From the NCBI GenBank assembly GCA_910578345.1, contig CAJTRA010000014.1:1-64000 (forward strand): a DNA stretch of 64,000 bases. Reading direction: 5' to 3'. This document shows, in pieces, positions 56,111-64,000 of this stretch. This stretch comes from an uncultured Lachnospiraceae bacterium. GTDB lineage: Bacteria; Bacillota; Clostridia; Lachnospirales; Lachnospiraceae. The translations under genes were made by a program, and so were the position numbers. Position 1 is the first letter of the stretch, and each line of letters opens with the position of its first letter. The notes beneath the pieces are model-generated. The model saw nothing but the letters and a program-made list of their open reading frames with translations, searched no databases and was not told the DNA's origin.

Positions 56111-56199
56111 CTGTTTTGCCCGCCATGATTCTATCCGTTACGCTCCACAGGAAAACTGCTGTCGTAACGAATCTCTCCCAAATAGCTTCCAGCCTCTTC

Positions 56200-58068
56200 T
56201 TATTCTGTCAAGGATACGTAGTGCGTCAGAATCCTCTTCACGATTGAATCTGCATCAATCCCAATTTCACGCTTAAGAAGCTCCACATTGCCATGTTCTA
56301 CATATTCGTCCGGGATCGCTATCGTAAGAACCTGAGCCGCCGCCCCAATCTCATCCACATAGCTTCTTACCTTCTCGCCATAACCACCGCTTGCTACATT
56401 CTCTTCCATTGTCACAATCAGCTTATGCTCTGCGCAAGCCGCGCGGACTGCCTCTTCATCGATCGGTTTCACGAACCGCGCATTGACAAGCGAGCAGGAA
56501 TACCCTCTGTCTTTAAGCTGTTCCCGTACTTCGAGCGCCACTTTCACCATACTGCCTACTGCAAAAAGAATGATATCTTCTTCTTCGTAAATGGCCTCGC
56601 TCCTGCCAAATACAATAGGCGCCCGGTTATCTTTAAGCCCGTCAAACGCTTCTCCTCTCGGATAGCGAATGGCGATCGGCATCGCCGACGCAAGCGCAAA
56701 TTTCATCATATCAGAAAGCTCCCATTTATTCTTGGGCGCCATAATATGCATATTCGGTATCGAAGACAGATAGGAAAGGTCGAATATGCCCTGGTGCGTC
56801 TCTCCATCACTTCCTACCAGTCCGGCCCTGTCGATCGCAAAAATCACCGGCAGATTCTGCAGACACACGTCATGCAGAATCTGGTCATAAGCCCTCTGCA
56901 AGAAGGAAGAATAAATCGCTACGATGGGACGAAGCCCTCCAGCTGCCAGCCCTGCCGCGAATGTCACCGCATGTTCCTCCGCGATCCCTACATCAAAGAA
57001 CCGGTCCGGGTACATATTGCGGAAACGTTTCAATCCAGTACCGTCCGGCATCGCTGCCGTGATCGCCGCCACTTTCTCTTCCCGCTGCCCTAGCTTACAC
57101 ATAACCGTGGAAAAGATATCCGTATAGTTGGCCTTGCTCTGGGGTTTGCTGGGAATGCCCGTCTCGATGTCAAATGGTTCCGCCCCGTGGAATCTGGCTG
57201 GATGCCGTTCTGCCGGTGCATACCCCTTCCCCTTCTGGGTAATAACATGCAGAAGCACTGCTCCCCTGATCTTCCTTGCCTCGCCGAGAAGATGCACCAT
57301 TGCCGAAATATTATGTCCGTCTACCGGTCCCAGATAGGTAATACCCATATCTTCGAAAAACATGCCCGGCACCACCAGATGCTTAAAACTGCTCTTCGCA
57401 CGCCTGATCTGATTGACTACTTTATCCCCATAGGACTTGCCTAAAAGAGACTTATAGACCCCTTCTTTCAAATCCAGATACATATCCGCTGTCCTGATAT
57501 TATTTAGATACTTCGAGACGCCGCCCACATTCTCGGATATAGACATGTTATTGTCATTCAATACAATGATGAAATTCGTTTCCAGCCGGGAGGCATTGTT
57601 GAGCGCTTCGTATGCCATTCCCCCCGTCAGAGAACCATCTCCGATCACAGAAACAATCGTGTTCTTTCCCCCCTGGATATCTCTCGCCTTAACCATACCC
57701 AGCCCAGCGGAGATCGAGGTCGAGCTATGGCCTGTATCAAAGCAGTCACACGCACTCTCCTTACGCTTCGGGAAACCGCTCATACCGCCGAATTTGCGCA
57801 GATTAACAAATCCGTCTCTTCTGCCTGTCAGAATCTTATGGGTGTAGGACTGATGCCCAACGTCCCAGATAATCTTATCCTCCGGCAAATTCAAAAAAAG
57901 ATGCAGCGCCATTGTCAATTCTACCGCTCCAAGATTGGAGCCCAGATGACCTCCTGTCTCGCTGATGGAATGAATCAGGAACTCTCTGATCTCCTGCGCT
58001 AATACACCGTAATCACTCTCTGCGATCTGTTTAATGTCATTCGCCTGCTCGATCTTCTCTAAAAGCAT
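56200..58068 (-). CDS. dxs: 1-deoxy-D-xylulose-5-phosphate synthase
   Basis: This 622-residue thiamine-diphosphate enzyme makes DXP from pyruvate and glyceraldehyde 3-phosphate, entering the MEP isoprenoid route. Motifs: GHLGSNLGAVELTMALH, DVGHQSYTHKILTGR, the ThDP motif GDGSLTGGMAYEALNNA with NDN, and AEEHAVTFAAGLA in the second half. The start at 58068 has GGAGGG; in-frame ATGs at 58077 and 58083 lie within or before that site. It follows ispA after 43 bases, so the isoprenoid genes are co-expressed. Confidence 0.97.
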   Translation of the reverse strand: MLLEKIEQANDIKQIAESDYGVLAQEIREFLIHSISETGGHLGSNLGAVELTMALHLFLNLPEDKIIWDVGHQSYTHKILTGRRDGFVNLRKFGGMSGFPKRKESACDCFDTGHSSTSISAGLGMVKARDIQGGKNTIVSVIGDGSLTGGMAYEALNNASRLETNFIIVLNDNNMSISENVGGVSKYLNNIRTADMYLDLKEGVYKSLLGKSYGDKVVNQIRRAKSSFKHLVVPGMFFEDMGITYLGPVDGHNISAMVHLLGEARKIRGAVLLHVITQKGKGYAPAERHPARFHGAEPFDIETGIPSKPQSKANYTDIFSTVMCKLGQREEKVAAITAAMPDGTGLKRFRNMYPDRFFDVGIAEEHAVTFAAGLAAGGLRPIVAIYSSFLQRAYDQILHDVCLQNLPVIFAIDRAGLVGSDGETHQGIFDLSYLSSIPNMHIMAPKNKWELSDMMKFALASAMPIAIRYPRGEAFDGLKDNRAPIVFGRSEAIYEEEDIILFAVGSMVKVALEVREQLKDRGYSCSLVNARFVKPIDEEAVRAACAEHKLIVTMEENVASGGYGEKVRSYVDEIGAAAQVLTIAIPDEYVEHGNVELLKREIGIDADSIVKRILTHYVSLTE

Positions 58069-58111
58069 AATACCCTCCATCATGCAATCTCCAAAAACCG
58101 CACGATCTTCT

Positions 58112-59071
58112 CTATTTCTCTCTGTAAATCAACTGCCGTACCAACTCTTCCAGAAACAGGTTCCGGCGCGGAAATGAAGCCAACGTCTTCACCGCCTCCT
58201 CAGAAAGTCTCTCTACCTGCCTCTTCGATTCCTCCAGTCCATGTACTGCCACATAGGTAAGTTTATGGTTCTTCTCGTCGCTTCCTACCTGTTTGCCAAG
58301 CACTTCCAGAGAACTTGTCACATCCAGAATATCATCCTGAATCTGGAAAGCAATGCCAATCTTATACGCGCATTTCTCTAAGGCAGCTACTTCCTCCTTA
58401 GACCCTCCTGCCAGGGTTCCGCCGATCGCCATCGCTGCCTGGATCAAGGCCGCGGTCTTATGCTCATGGATATACATAAGCATGTCCTCTGTCACCTCTG
58501 TATCAGGCTTCTCCGCCTCCAGGTCCGCGCACTGCCCGCCGATCATACCGTCAATCCCGGCCCGATAGGACAGAATCTTCATGGAATCTGCCACTTTGCG
58601 AAATTCTTCTATTGTTTCTGCGCTGTCAAAGGCACGCGACGCTGTCTCAAAGGCATAGTTGAGAAGCGCATCTCCCGCCAGGACAGCCATCCCCTCGCCG
58701 TAGACCACATGCGTCGTCTTGCGCCCTCTGCGGTATTCATCATTATCCATCGCCGGAAGATCGTCATGCACCAGAGAATAATTGTGGATCATCTCCAGCG
58801 CTGCCATGAACAATGGCATGGCCCGGTCAATCAAGGCAGGCTTCCTCTCTGATTCCGGTATCTTCTGTTCTCCATAAATACCGGCAGTCTCTGTAAATAG
58901 CGCCGCGCTTTCAGCCATGATCATCGGCCGCAGACGTTTCCCTCCTGCCAGGATTGCATAATTCATAGCCTCCGCCACCCTGCGCCGATAGCCCTCCTCC
59001 TGGGGAAGATAACGGCGTAAGACCGCCTCTATCGCTTTTATTTTCTGTTCTGATTCTTCCTTAAAATTCAT
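58112..59071 (-). CDS. ispA: polyprenyl (farnesyl) diphosphate synthase
   Basis: This 319-residue prenyltransferase elongates isoprenoid chains, here probably to farnesyl diphosphate. The first Asp-rich motif is LVHDDLPAMDNDEYRRG, the second QIQDDILDVTSS; KRLRPMI and KTA sites are present. It overlaps xseB by 11 bases and precedes dxs, the standard Firmicutes order. Confidence 0.95.
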   Translation of the reverse strand: MNFKEESEQKIKAIEAVLRRYLPQEEGYRRRVAEAMNYAILAGGKRLRPMIMAESAALFTETAGIYGEQKIPESERKPALIDRAMPLFMAALEMIHNYSLVHDDLPAMDNDEYRRGRKTTHVVYGEGMAVLAGDALLNYAFETASRAFDSAETIEEFRKVADSMKILSYRAGIDGMIGGQCADLEAEKPDTEVTEDMLMYIHEHKTAALIQAAMAIGGTLAGGSKEEVAALEKCAYKIGIAFQIQDDILDVTSSLEVLGKQVGSDEKNHKLTYVAVHGLEESKRQVERLSEEAVKTLASFPRRNLFLEELVRQLIYREK

Positions 59072-59285
59072 CTAATCCACCATTCTCATTGATCTTGAGT
59101 ACTTTCTTCTCTACCCTGTCAATCGCATCATTACAGCGTTGTAACAGCTTCATTCCTCTGTCATATTCCCGAAAAGATTCCTCCAGCGTTATCTCCTCCG
59201 TCTCCAGATGCGCGATCACTTCCTCGATCTGCACAAACGATTCCTCCAGAGAAAACTCCTGTTTTTCCTGTTCTGTATTATTCAT
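59061..59285 (-). CDS. xseB: exodeoxyribonuclease VII small subunit
   Basis: This 74-residue subunit shows SLEESFVQIEEVIAHLETEEITLEESFREYDRGMKLLQRCNDAI, the conserved XseB helical hairpin. It overlaps xseA by 8 bases and ispA by 11, so translation is coupled. Confidence 0.95.
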   Translation of the reverse strand: MNNTEQEKQEFSLEESFVQIEEVIAHLETEEITLEESFREYDRGMKLLQRCNDAIDRVEKKVLKINENGGLDEF

Positions 59286-60516
59286 CCCTGTAAGACACCT
59301 TTCCCTTCGTCTGCAGCTCTGCGCTCTGCTTTCCTACGATCTGCGTCAAAAGCTTACCATCCTTTACATAGATTGTCACGCCGTCTCCCACTGCTGCCTG
59401 CCTGATCGAAGTGACTGTCCTTCCCTGCCCATCCGACACATAAGCATATCCCTGGTTCAACTTACCGAGCGGGGACAACCCCTTCATCTGCTCCACATAA
59501 AGAGCCAGCCTGTGCCGGCTGTCTTTCAGACGATCCTCCATCAGGTTCTGTAAACGCTCCTCCAGGGACAGCGCCTGTGTTCTCTTGCTGCGGATCGTAT
59601 TTAAGGGACTCAGATACTGCATTCTGATTGCATATTGGCCGGCTGCCTGCCTGTACTGCCGGATCGTCCGTCTGCAAAGATGCTGCATGGTATAGGCATA
59701 CTCTGACAGCCTGTCCTGTATCTGTTCCATATCATAAACCGCCAATTCTGCCGCTGCCGATGGAGTTGGCGCCCGAAGGTCCGCCACAAAATCAGCGATC
59801 GTCGTATCTGTCTCATGTCCAACCGCAGAGATCACCGGAATCGTACAGTCAAAAATCGCCTGTGCTACTATTTCCTCATTAAATGCCCACAAATCCTCAA
59901 TAGATCCGCCGCCTCTGCCCACAATGATTGTATCGACTCCCATACGCTCCATGGCATGAATGCCGTTCACGATACTGGCCGGAGCCGCTTCTCCCTGTAC
60001 AATCGCCGGGTACAAAATAATCTGGACATATGGATTCCGTCTGCCGGCAATATTGATGATGTCCCTCACCGCCGCACCCGTGGCGGCTGTCACGACGCCG
60101 AGCGTCTGGATATATTTCGGAATCGGCTGCTTATACTGCTGCGCAAACATGCCCCGCTCTTCCAGTTCCTGTTTCAGTCTCTCATATTTCTCATAGAGCG
60201 CGCCTGCCCCGTCAAGCTGGATCTGCCTGGCATATAGCTGGTACTTGCCATCCCGCTCATAGACATCAATGCTGCCGCTTACGATAATCTGCTGTCCCTC
60301 CATCATCCTGAACGAGAGACCTGCACGGTTTGATGCAAACATAACGCATGCTATTGTCCCTTTTGCATCCTTTAATGTAAAATAAATATGTCCAGAGGAA
60401 TGGTATTTGCAGTTACTTACTTCGCCCTTAACCATAATTGACTGCAACATATAATCCTGCGTGAACATATTTTTGATATAAGAATTAATCTGTGCAACTG
60501 TATATACATTCTGCAT
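59278..60516 (-). CDS. xseA: exodeoxyribonuclease VII large subunit
   Basis: This 412-residue nuclease subunit degrades single-stranded DNA with XseB. An N-terminal OB fold (YTVAQINSYIKNMFTQDYMLQSIMVKGEVSN) is followed by the catalytic domain with GVVTAATGAAVRDI, IIVGRGGGSIEDLWAFNEE and SAVGHETDTTIADFVADLRAPTPSAAAEL, and a C-terminal coiled coil. The frame runs to 60600, but AGGTG and alignment set the start at 60516. It is 16 bases after nusB. Confidence 0.96.
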   Translation of the reverse strand: MQNVYTVAQINSYIKNMFTQDYMLQSIMVKGEVSNCKYHSSGHIYFTLKDAKGTIACVMFASNRAGLSFRMMEGQQIIVSGSIDVYERDGKYQLYARQIQLDGAGALYEKYERLKQELEERGMFAQQYKQPIPKYIQTLGVVTAATGAAVRDIINIAGRRNPYVQIILYPAIVQGEAAPASIVNGIHAMERMGVDTIIVGRGGGSIEDLWAFNEEIVAQAIFDCTIPVISAVGHETDTTIADFVADLRAPTPSAAAELAVYDMEQIQDRLSEYAYTMQHLCRRTIRQYRQAAGQYAIRMQYLSPLNTIRSKRTQALSLEERLQNLMEDRLKDSRHRLALYVEQMKGLSPLGKLNQGYAYVSDGQGRTVTSIRQAAVGDGVTIYVKDGKLLTQIVGKQSAELQTKGKVSYRDE

Positions 60517-60532
60517 AGGAACACCTGACCGT

Positions 60533-60928
60533 CTATGCAAACTTCGCGAGAATGCCATTGACAAAACCGGACGATGCATTCTGTCCAAACTTCTTGGCAA
60601 GCTCTACCGCTTCATTGATTGCAACGCTGACAGGCACTGTATCATCGTACTTGATCTCATAGACTGCCAGTCGTAAAATCGTCAGATCCACTTTACTCAT
60701 CCGGGCGGTATTCCACCCCTCGGCTTTCTCATTCAACAGCCCATCGATCTCGGAAAGCGCCTGACATATTTTATTATATTTATCAGATATATAGTCGGCA
60801 TCTTCCCCCTGCGCAGCATCTTCCTGCTCAAAGAAAAGCGCCTCCTGTTCCGGCATGTCTTCCAAACTATTAAATTCTACACGGAACAGCAGCTTAAAAA
60901 TCTGTTCCCGCAGTTCTCTTCTGCTCAT
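60533..60928 (-). CDS. nusB: transcription antitermination protein NusB
   Basis: This 131-residue all-helical protein acts in rRNA antitermination. It opens SRRELREQIFKLLFRVEFN and ends with NEAVELAKKFGQNASSGFVNGILAKFA, both conserved. The frame is open to 61015, but GAGGG six bases before 60928 and family length fix the start. Confidence 0.95.
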   Translation of the reverse strand: MSRRELREQIFKLLFRVEFNSLEDMPEQEALFFEQEDAAQGEDADYISDKYNKICQALSEIDGLLNEKAEGWNTARMSKVDLTILRLAVYEIKYDDTVPVSVAINEAVELAKKFGQNASSGFVNGILAKFA

Positions 60929-60983
60929 ATTATTCCCTCGTCCTGTGCAGGTCAAAACCTGTTTCCTGCCGCTGCCGTATCTC

Positions 60984-61370
60984 TTATTTATCTTTCGATA
61001 CATTAATCCCGGCAATACGGATATTGACGTCTGTCACTTCCAGCCCTGTCATATTCTCGATCGCGCTCTTCACCTTGCTCTGTGCACGCTGGCAGGTAGC
61101 CGGAATATTAAATCCATATTCCATGACAATGGCAAGCTCTACTTTGACCTTCTTGTTAAAAATTTCCACTCTTGCCCCCTTCGCCAGGCCTTTCACACCC
61201 ACTCTGCTCAGAAGCTCATTGGCCATGTTTCCATTCATCGCCGCAATTCCTTCGACTTCCGTTGCTGCAAGCGCCGCAATCATTGCCACCACATCATCAG
61301 CGATCTTTACCGTACCGATCTTCTCGTCTTCCTGTAATACATAAGTATTCTTCGATAATTCCTGTTCCAT
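60984..61370 (-). CDS. Asp23/Gls24 family protein
   Basis: This 128-residue cytoplasmic protein belongs to the Asp23/Gls24 (YqhY-like) family: IGTVKIADDVVAMIAALAATEVEGIAAMNG, then VEIFNKKVKVELAIVMEYG and the C-terminal VTDVNIRIAGI. YqhY is encoded in front of nusB in Bacillus and has been tied to lipid metabolism; Asp23 relatives respond to envelope or alkaline stress. The start at 61370 lies 13 bases past AGAAAGG. It is the first gene of the long leftward block. Confidence 0.92.
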   Translation of the reverse strand: MEQELSKNTYVLQEDEKIGTVKIADDVVAMIAALAATEVEGIAAMNGNMANELLSRVGVKGLAKGARVEIFNKKVKVELAIVMEYGFNIPATCQRAQSKVKSAIENMTGLEVTDVNIRIAGINVSKDK

Positions 61371-61501
61371 CGTAATGTCCACGCCTTTCTCTCCGCTTGC
61401 GGGTAAACAGCCGCAAGGCACAAATTTACCAGTCTTTCCCTTCTAACGGCATCATGTCCATCCATAATGCACATCGCATAAACAGATCATTTATTCTGAA
61501 T

Positions 61502-61507
61502 AAGTAT
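61502..61507 (-). promoter_or_regulatory. possible promoter of the asp23-nusB block
   Basis: On the minus strand TGGTATACT forms an extended -10 box (TG - 1 - TATACT); the -35 region is weak. The leader to the first gene is about 130 bases. Confidence 0.4.
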
Positions 61508-61543
61508 ACCAAATTTAATCATCTTTGCCTAGTATTATTCGCA

Positions 61544-62719
61544 CTAAAGCCAAAAACTCATACTATATTGTTCTGCATTATCGGAATAAGATACTACCCC
61601 ATCGGGACAGTCCAGATAATGAAAAACTTCCTGCCTTTCGATCAATGCGTCCTGCATCTGTCTGTATACCTCGTCATTTGCACACTTTAACGTCACATAA
61701 GCGCTGCCCTTCTCATATTCCTCCTGAAAGATCTTCTCCACCTGTTCTTCCCGCCATTCTGTGAAAAAAAATCCTTCCCGCACATAATAATTGGCATCCA
61801 TGGAACTGCACTCCGGAAGCTCAACTACATTATCCAACGTATGCGTCAGGTTCATCTGCTCCGTCGGCACACACAGATAATCATAATTGATCGTCGGAAT
61901 TTTCTCTCCCGGATAACCTGCACCGCCTACCGCCTGGTAAGAAGCATCCCCCCAGGTCGTATCCACATAATAATACTGTCCGTCAATCTTAACCAGGTTC
62001 CAGGCATGCCCTTCTCCTCCCACAACTCGTCCCAGCACCAGTGTGGCAAAGACACCCGCTTTGTTCAAAAGATACTGGGTCGCCTTGGCATAACCCTGGC
62101 AGACCGATCTGCCCTCTATAAAGACAGAACATATATTTTGATTATCCTCCGCCCCCGCATCATATTCCGTATGATGGATCAGATATTCATAAATATATTT
62201 TACTTTCGTATACTCATCTGCCTCTTCCGGCATTCCCGCCAGACATTGGTTTACATAACTATCTATTAATCTCTGCTTTTCGGCAATTTCTTCCTGGTTA
62301 AAGCGGTAAGATCCCGAAAAGGTGATCTTCTTCAGAATATCTCCTAACGTATATTCCGTGTAAGTATATCCTTCCACATAGAAGATTTCCGGATGATCAT
62401 TTAACACACACTGGAATACATGAGAAATTTCTTCCTTGTCACAACTTGACAGTCTGACATCCTCCTGGAATTGTACCAGCGCGTCTCTGATCTCCAAATA
62501 CAATTCCTGCTCCTGTTTGGACAGCCTGCCGTAAGCATACCCCTCTTCCTTTTCGTGCCAGACCACCTGTTCCGCAGGTTCCTGCTGCTGCTCCTGCTGC
62601 GCCCCGACATTCTCCTGTTGATAAGACTCACTCTCCTGATGGGGCAGAATCCGACATGCATAAGTCAGACATCCTGTAATAATCACCATACCGGTCAATA
62701 ATAAACCTGTTCTTTTCAT
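61544..62719 (-). CDS. transglutaminase-like lipoprotein
   Basis: This is a 391-residue predicted lipoprotein. A short signal peptide ends in the lipobox IITGC with C17 as the lipid-bearing cysteine. A Gln/Glu-rich linker (residues about 28-52) follows, then a transglutaminase-like domain with the catalytic triad in GRSVCQGYAKA (Cys), GGEGHAWNLVKI (His) and YYVDTTWGD (Asp). Bacterial members are often proteases or wall-associated enzymes. The start at 62719 has GGAGGG; an earlier ATG at 62734 does not. It stands between asp23 and prfC on the same strand. Confidence 0.87.
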   Translation of the reverse strand: MKRTGLLLTGMVIITGCLTYACRILPHQESESYQQENVGAQQEQQQEPAEQVVWHEKEEGYAYGRLSKQEQELYLEIRDALVQFQEDVRLSSCDKEEISHVFQCVLNDHPEIFYVEGYTYTEYTLGDILKKITFSGSYRFNQEEIAEKQRLIDSYVNQCLAGMPEEADEYTKVKYIYEYLIHHTEYDAGAEDNQNICSVFIEGRSVCQGYAKATQYLLNKAGVFATLVLGRVVGGEGHAWNLVKIDGQYYYVDTTWGDASYQAVGGAGYPGEKIPTINYDYLCVPTEQMNLTHTLDNVVELPECSSMDANYYVREGFFFTEWREEQVEKIFQEEYEKGSAYVTLKCANDEVYRQMQDALIERQEVFHYLDCPDGVVSYSDNAEQYSMSFWL

Positions 62720-62809
62720 ATGCAAACCCTCCAAATACAGTCCTCCCTATCACACGGCACATGGAAATGCAGGCAGGCACATAGGGCAGACCAGGAACGC
62801 ATCCATGCA

Positions 62810-64000
62810 TTAGTTTCGTCCAAATTCCGACAGAATCAGTCCTTCATTCCTGTCTAACGTCATTCCCACACTCCACTGGTTGACAAACAGCAGCAGTGGA
62901 TTTCCTTTCAGATCCTTGATTTTCTTCATATCGGAAGTGCCTGTCAGTTTCTCCAGATCGATTTCCTTATTCTCAATCCAGCGGATATGCTCATAGGGAA
63001 GGTTCTCCAGCCTGATCTCAACATTATATTCATTCTCCAGACGATACTTCAGGACATCGAACTGCAGCACGCCGACTACCCCTACAATAATCTCCTCCAT
63101 ACCCGTATTGAATTCCTGGAAAATCTGAATCGCACCCTCCTGCGCAATCTGCGTGATCCCCTTCACAAACTGCTTTCTCTTCATAGTATCTATCTGTCGC
63201 ACTCTTGCAAAATGTTCCGGCGCAAATGTAGGAATCCCCTCATAGGCAAACTGCTCCTTCGGCATGCAGATCGTATCGCCGATTGAAAAAATACCCGGAT
63301 CAAATACCCCAATGATATCGCCGGCATACGCTTCACTTAAGATCTTACGCTCGTCCGCCATGATCTGCTGCGGCTGGGACAGCCGCATAACTTTGCCTCC
63401 CTGCACATGCTTGACTTCCGCACTGGCATCAAATCTGCCGGAGCAGATACGCATGAAAGCCACTCTATCACGGTGCGCCTTATTCATATTCGCCTGGATC
63501 TTAAAAACAAATGCAGAAAACCCATGTTCCACCGGATCGATCAGTCCAATATCAGCCCTGCGCGGAAGCGGCGTTGTGGTCATCTTCAGAAAGTGCTGCA
63601 AGAAAATCTCTACTCCGAAATTCGTCAACGCCGATCCGAAGAATACCGGCGTCAATTCCCCCGCCTGAATCTGTTCAAGATCGTACTCTGCACTGGCGCC
63701 GTCCAACAGCTCAATTTCATCCATGAGCTGCGTCCTGTATGCTTCGCCGATCTGCATCGTCAAAGCTTCCTCCTCAGCGATCGGGATTCTGGTAGCATGT
63801 CCCTCTTTCGTGCCTTTCTCCGTATCGGCATACGTGATAACACTCCTGCTTGCTCTCTCATATACCCCCTTGAAGCCCTTACCGGAGCCAATCGGCCAGT
63901 TGATCGGGCAAGTCGCGATCCCCAGCTCTTTCTCAATCTCATCCAGCAGTTCAAAAGTATCGTTCGCATCTCGATCCATCTTATTGATAAAGGTAAAAAT
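62810..64000 (-). CDS. prfC: peptide chain release factor 3, N-terminus outside window
   Basis: This 397-residue stretch is the C-terminal three quarters of RF3, a GTPase that recycles release factors 1 and 2. The frame runs from the window edge, where TFINKMDRD gives the G4 motif NKMD; Walker A and the switch regions lie outside. Downstream are VFFGSALTNFGVEIFLQHFL, the domain-II region HGFSAFVFKIQANMNKAHRDRVAFMR, and the domain-III ending LFVNQWSVGMTLDRNEGLILSEF. The gene looks intact in the part seen. Confidence 0.94.
   Translation of the reverse strand: MFTFINKMDRDANDTFELLDEIEKELGIATCPINWPIGSGKGFKGVYERASRSVITYADTEKGTKEGHATRIPIAEEEALTMQIGEAYRTQLMDEIELLDGASAEYDLEQIQAGELTPVFFGSALTNFGVEIFLQHFLKMTTTPLPRRADIGLIDPVEHGFSAFVFKIQANMNKAHRDRVAFMRICSGRFDASAEVKHVQGGKVMRLSQPQQIMADERKILSEAYAGDIIGVFDPGIFSIGDTICMPKEQFAYEGIPTFAPEHFARVRQIDTMKRKQFVKGITQIAQEGAIQIFQEFNTGMEEIIVGVVGVLQFDVLKYRLENEYNVEIRLENLPYEHIRWIENKEIDLEKLTGTSDMKKIKDLKGNPLLLFVNQWSVGMTLDRNEGLILSEFGRN

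Overview
The window looks like chromosomal DNA of a spore-forming member of the Firmicutes, most likely a Lachnospiraceae-type clostridium. Evidence: sporulation genes (spoIIM, spoIVB, a SpoVB-like flippase), Firmicutes gene orders (secG-rnr-smpB; recA-recX-rny; nudF/spoIIM/xerD; the nusB-xseA-xseB-ispA-dxs-tlyA-nadK-argR-recN-spoIVB block), a perfect CIRCE operator at groES and Firmicutes-type LexA boxes at recA. Base composition is moderate overall. A low-GC patch lies at 22.0-23.2 kb and a GC-rich giant helicase gene at 42.8-47.1 kb. No rRNA, tRNA or CRISPR array was seen.

Layout. 0-3.7 kb: partial IS200-type element, then smpB, rnr and secG on the minus strand. 3.8-7.6 kb: a minus-strand set of a leucine-rich-repeat protein, a MoxR-like AAA ATPase and a VWA/metallopeptidase-like protein. 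7.7-10.8 kb: a metallo-hydrolase and the stringent-response enzyme Rel. 10.9-17.3 kb: an MFS transporter, groES-groEL, a degenerate GGDEF protein, a second metallo-hydrolase and a truncated DUF4317 protein. 17.5-20.9 kb: gapA-pgk-tpiA. 21.1-27.7 kb is accessory: hisJ-like phosphatase, AT-rich WYL regulator, two broken gene remnants, then a minus-strand cluster of SirTM-type sirtuin, zinc macrodomain, PNPOx/ferredoxin protein and truncated radical SAM protein, then an HxlR regulator and two small orphans. 27.9-41.8 kb: mnmA, flippase, DAHP synthase, xerD, spoIIM, EamA transporter, nudF, aminotransferase, rny, recX, recA, MscS channel, ZIP transporter. 42-49.4 kb: cyclase, Lhr helicase, cutC, TfoX-C protein, zinc alcohol dehydrogenase. 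49.6-64 kb: a Spo0A-C-like small protein, an XRE regulator, the spoIVB-to-asp23 housekeeping block, a transglutaminase lipoprotein and the C-terminal part of release factor 3.

How the parts relate. Most of the window is core metabolism and information processing, read leftwards in short operons separated by clear hairpin terminators. The most system-like accessory loci are (i) the sirtuin/zinc-macrodomain pair, which by family knowledge would add and remove ADP-ribose on a protein, here joined to an iron-sulfur flavin-type protein and a radical SAM fragment instead of the lipoyl carrier genes usually reported beside it; and (ii) the MoxR/VWA/LRR set. Three families of short related sequences sit directly in front of genes (3381/18328, 6243/53656, 12056/51871), two of them palindromic. 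spo0A is not in its usual place after spoIVB; an XRE regulator and a 77-residue protein resembling part of the Spo0A DNA-binding domain are there instead.
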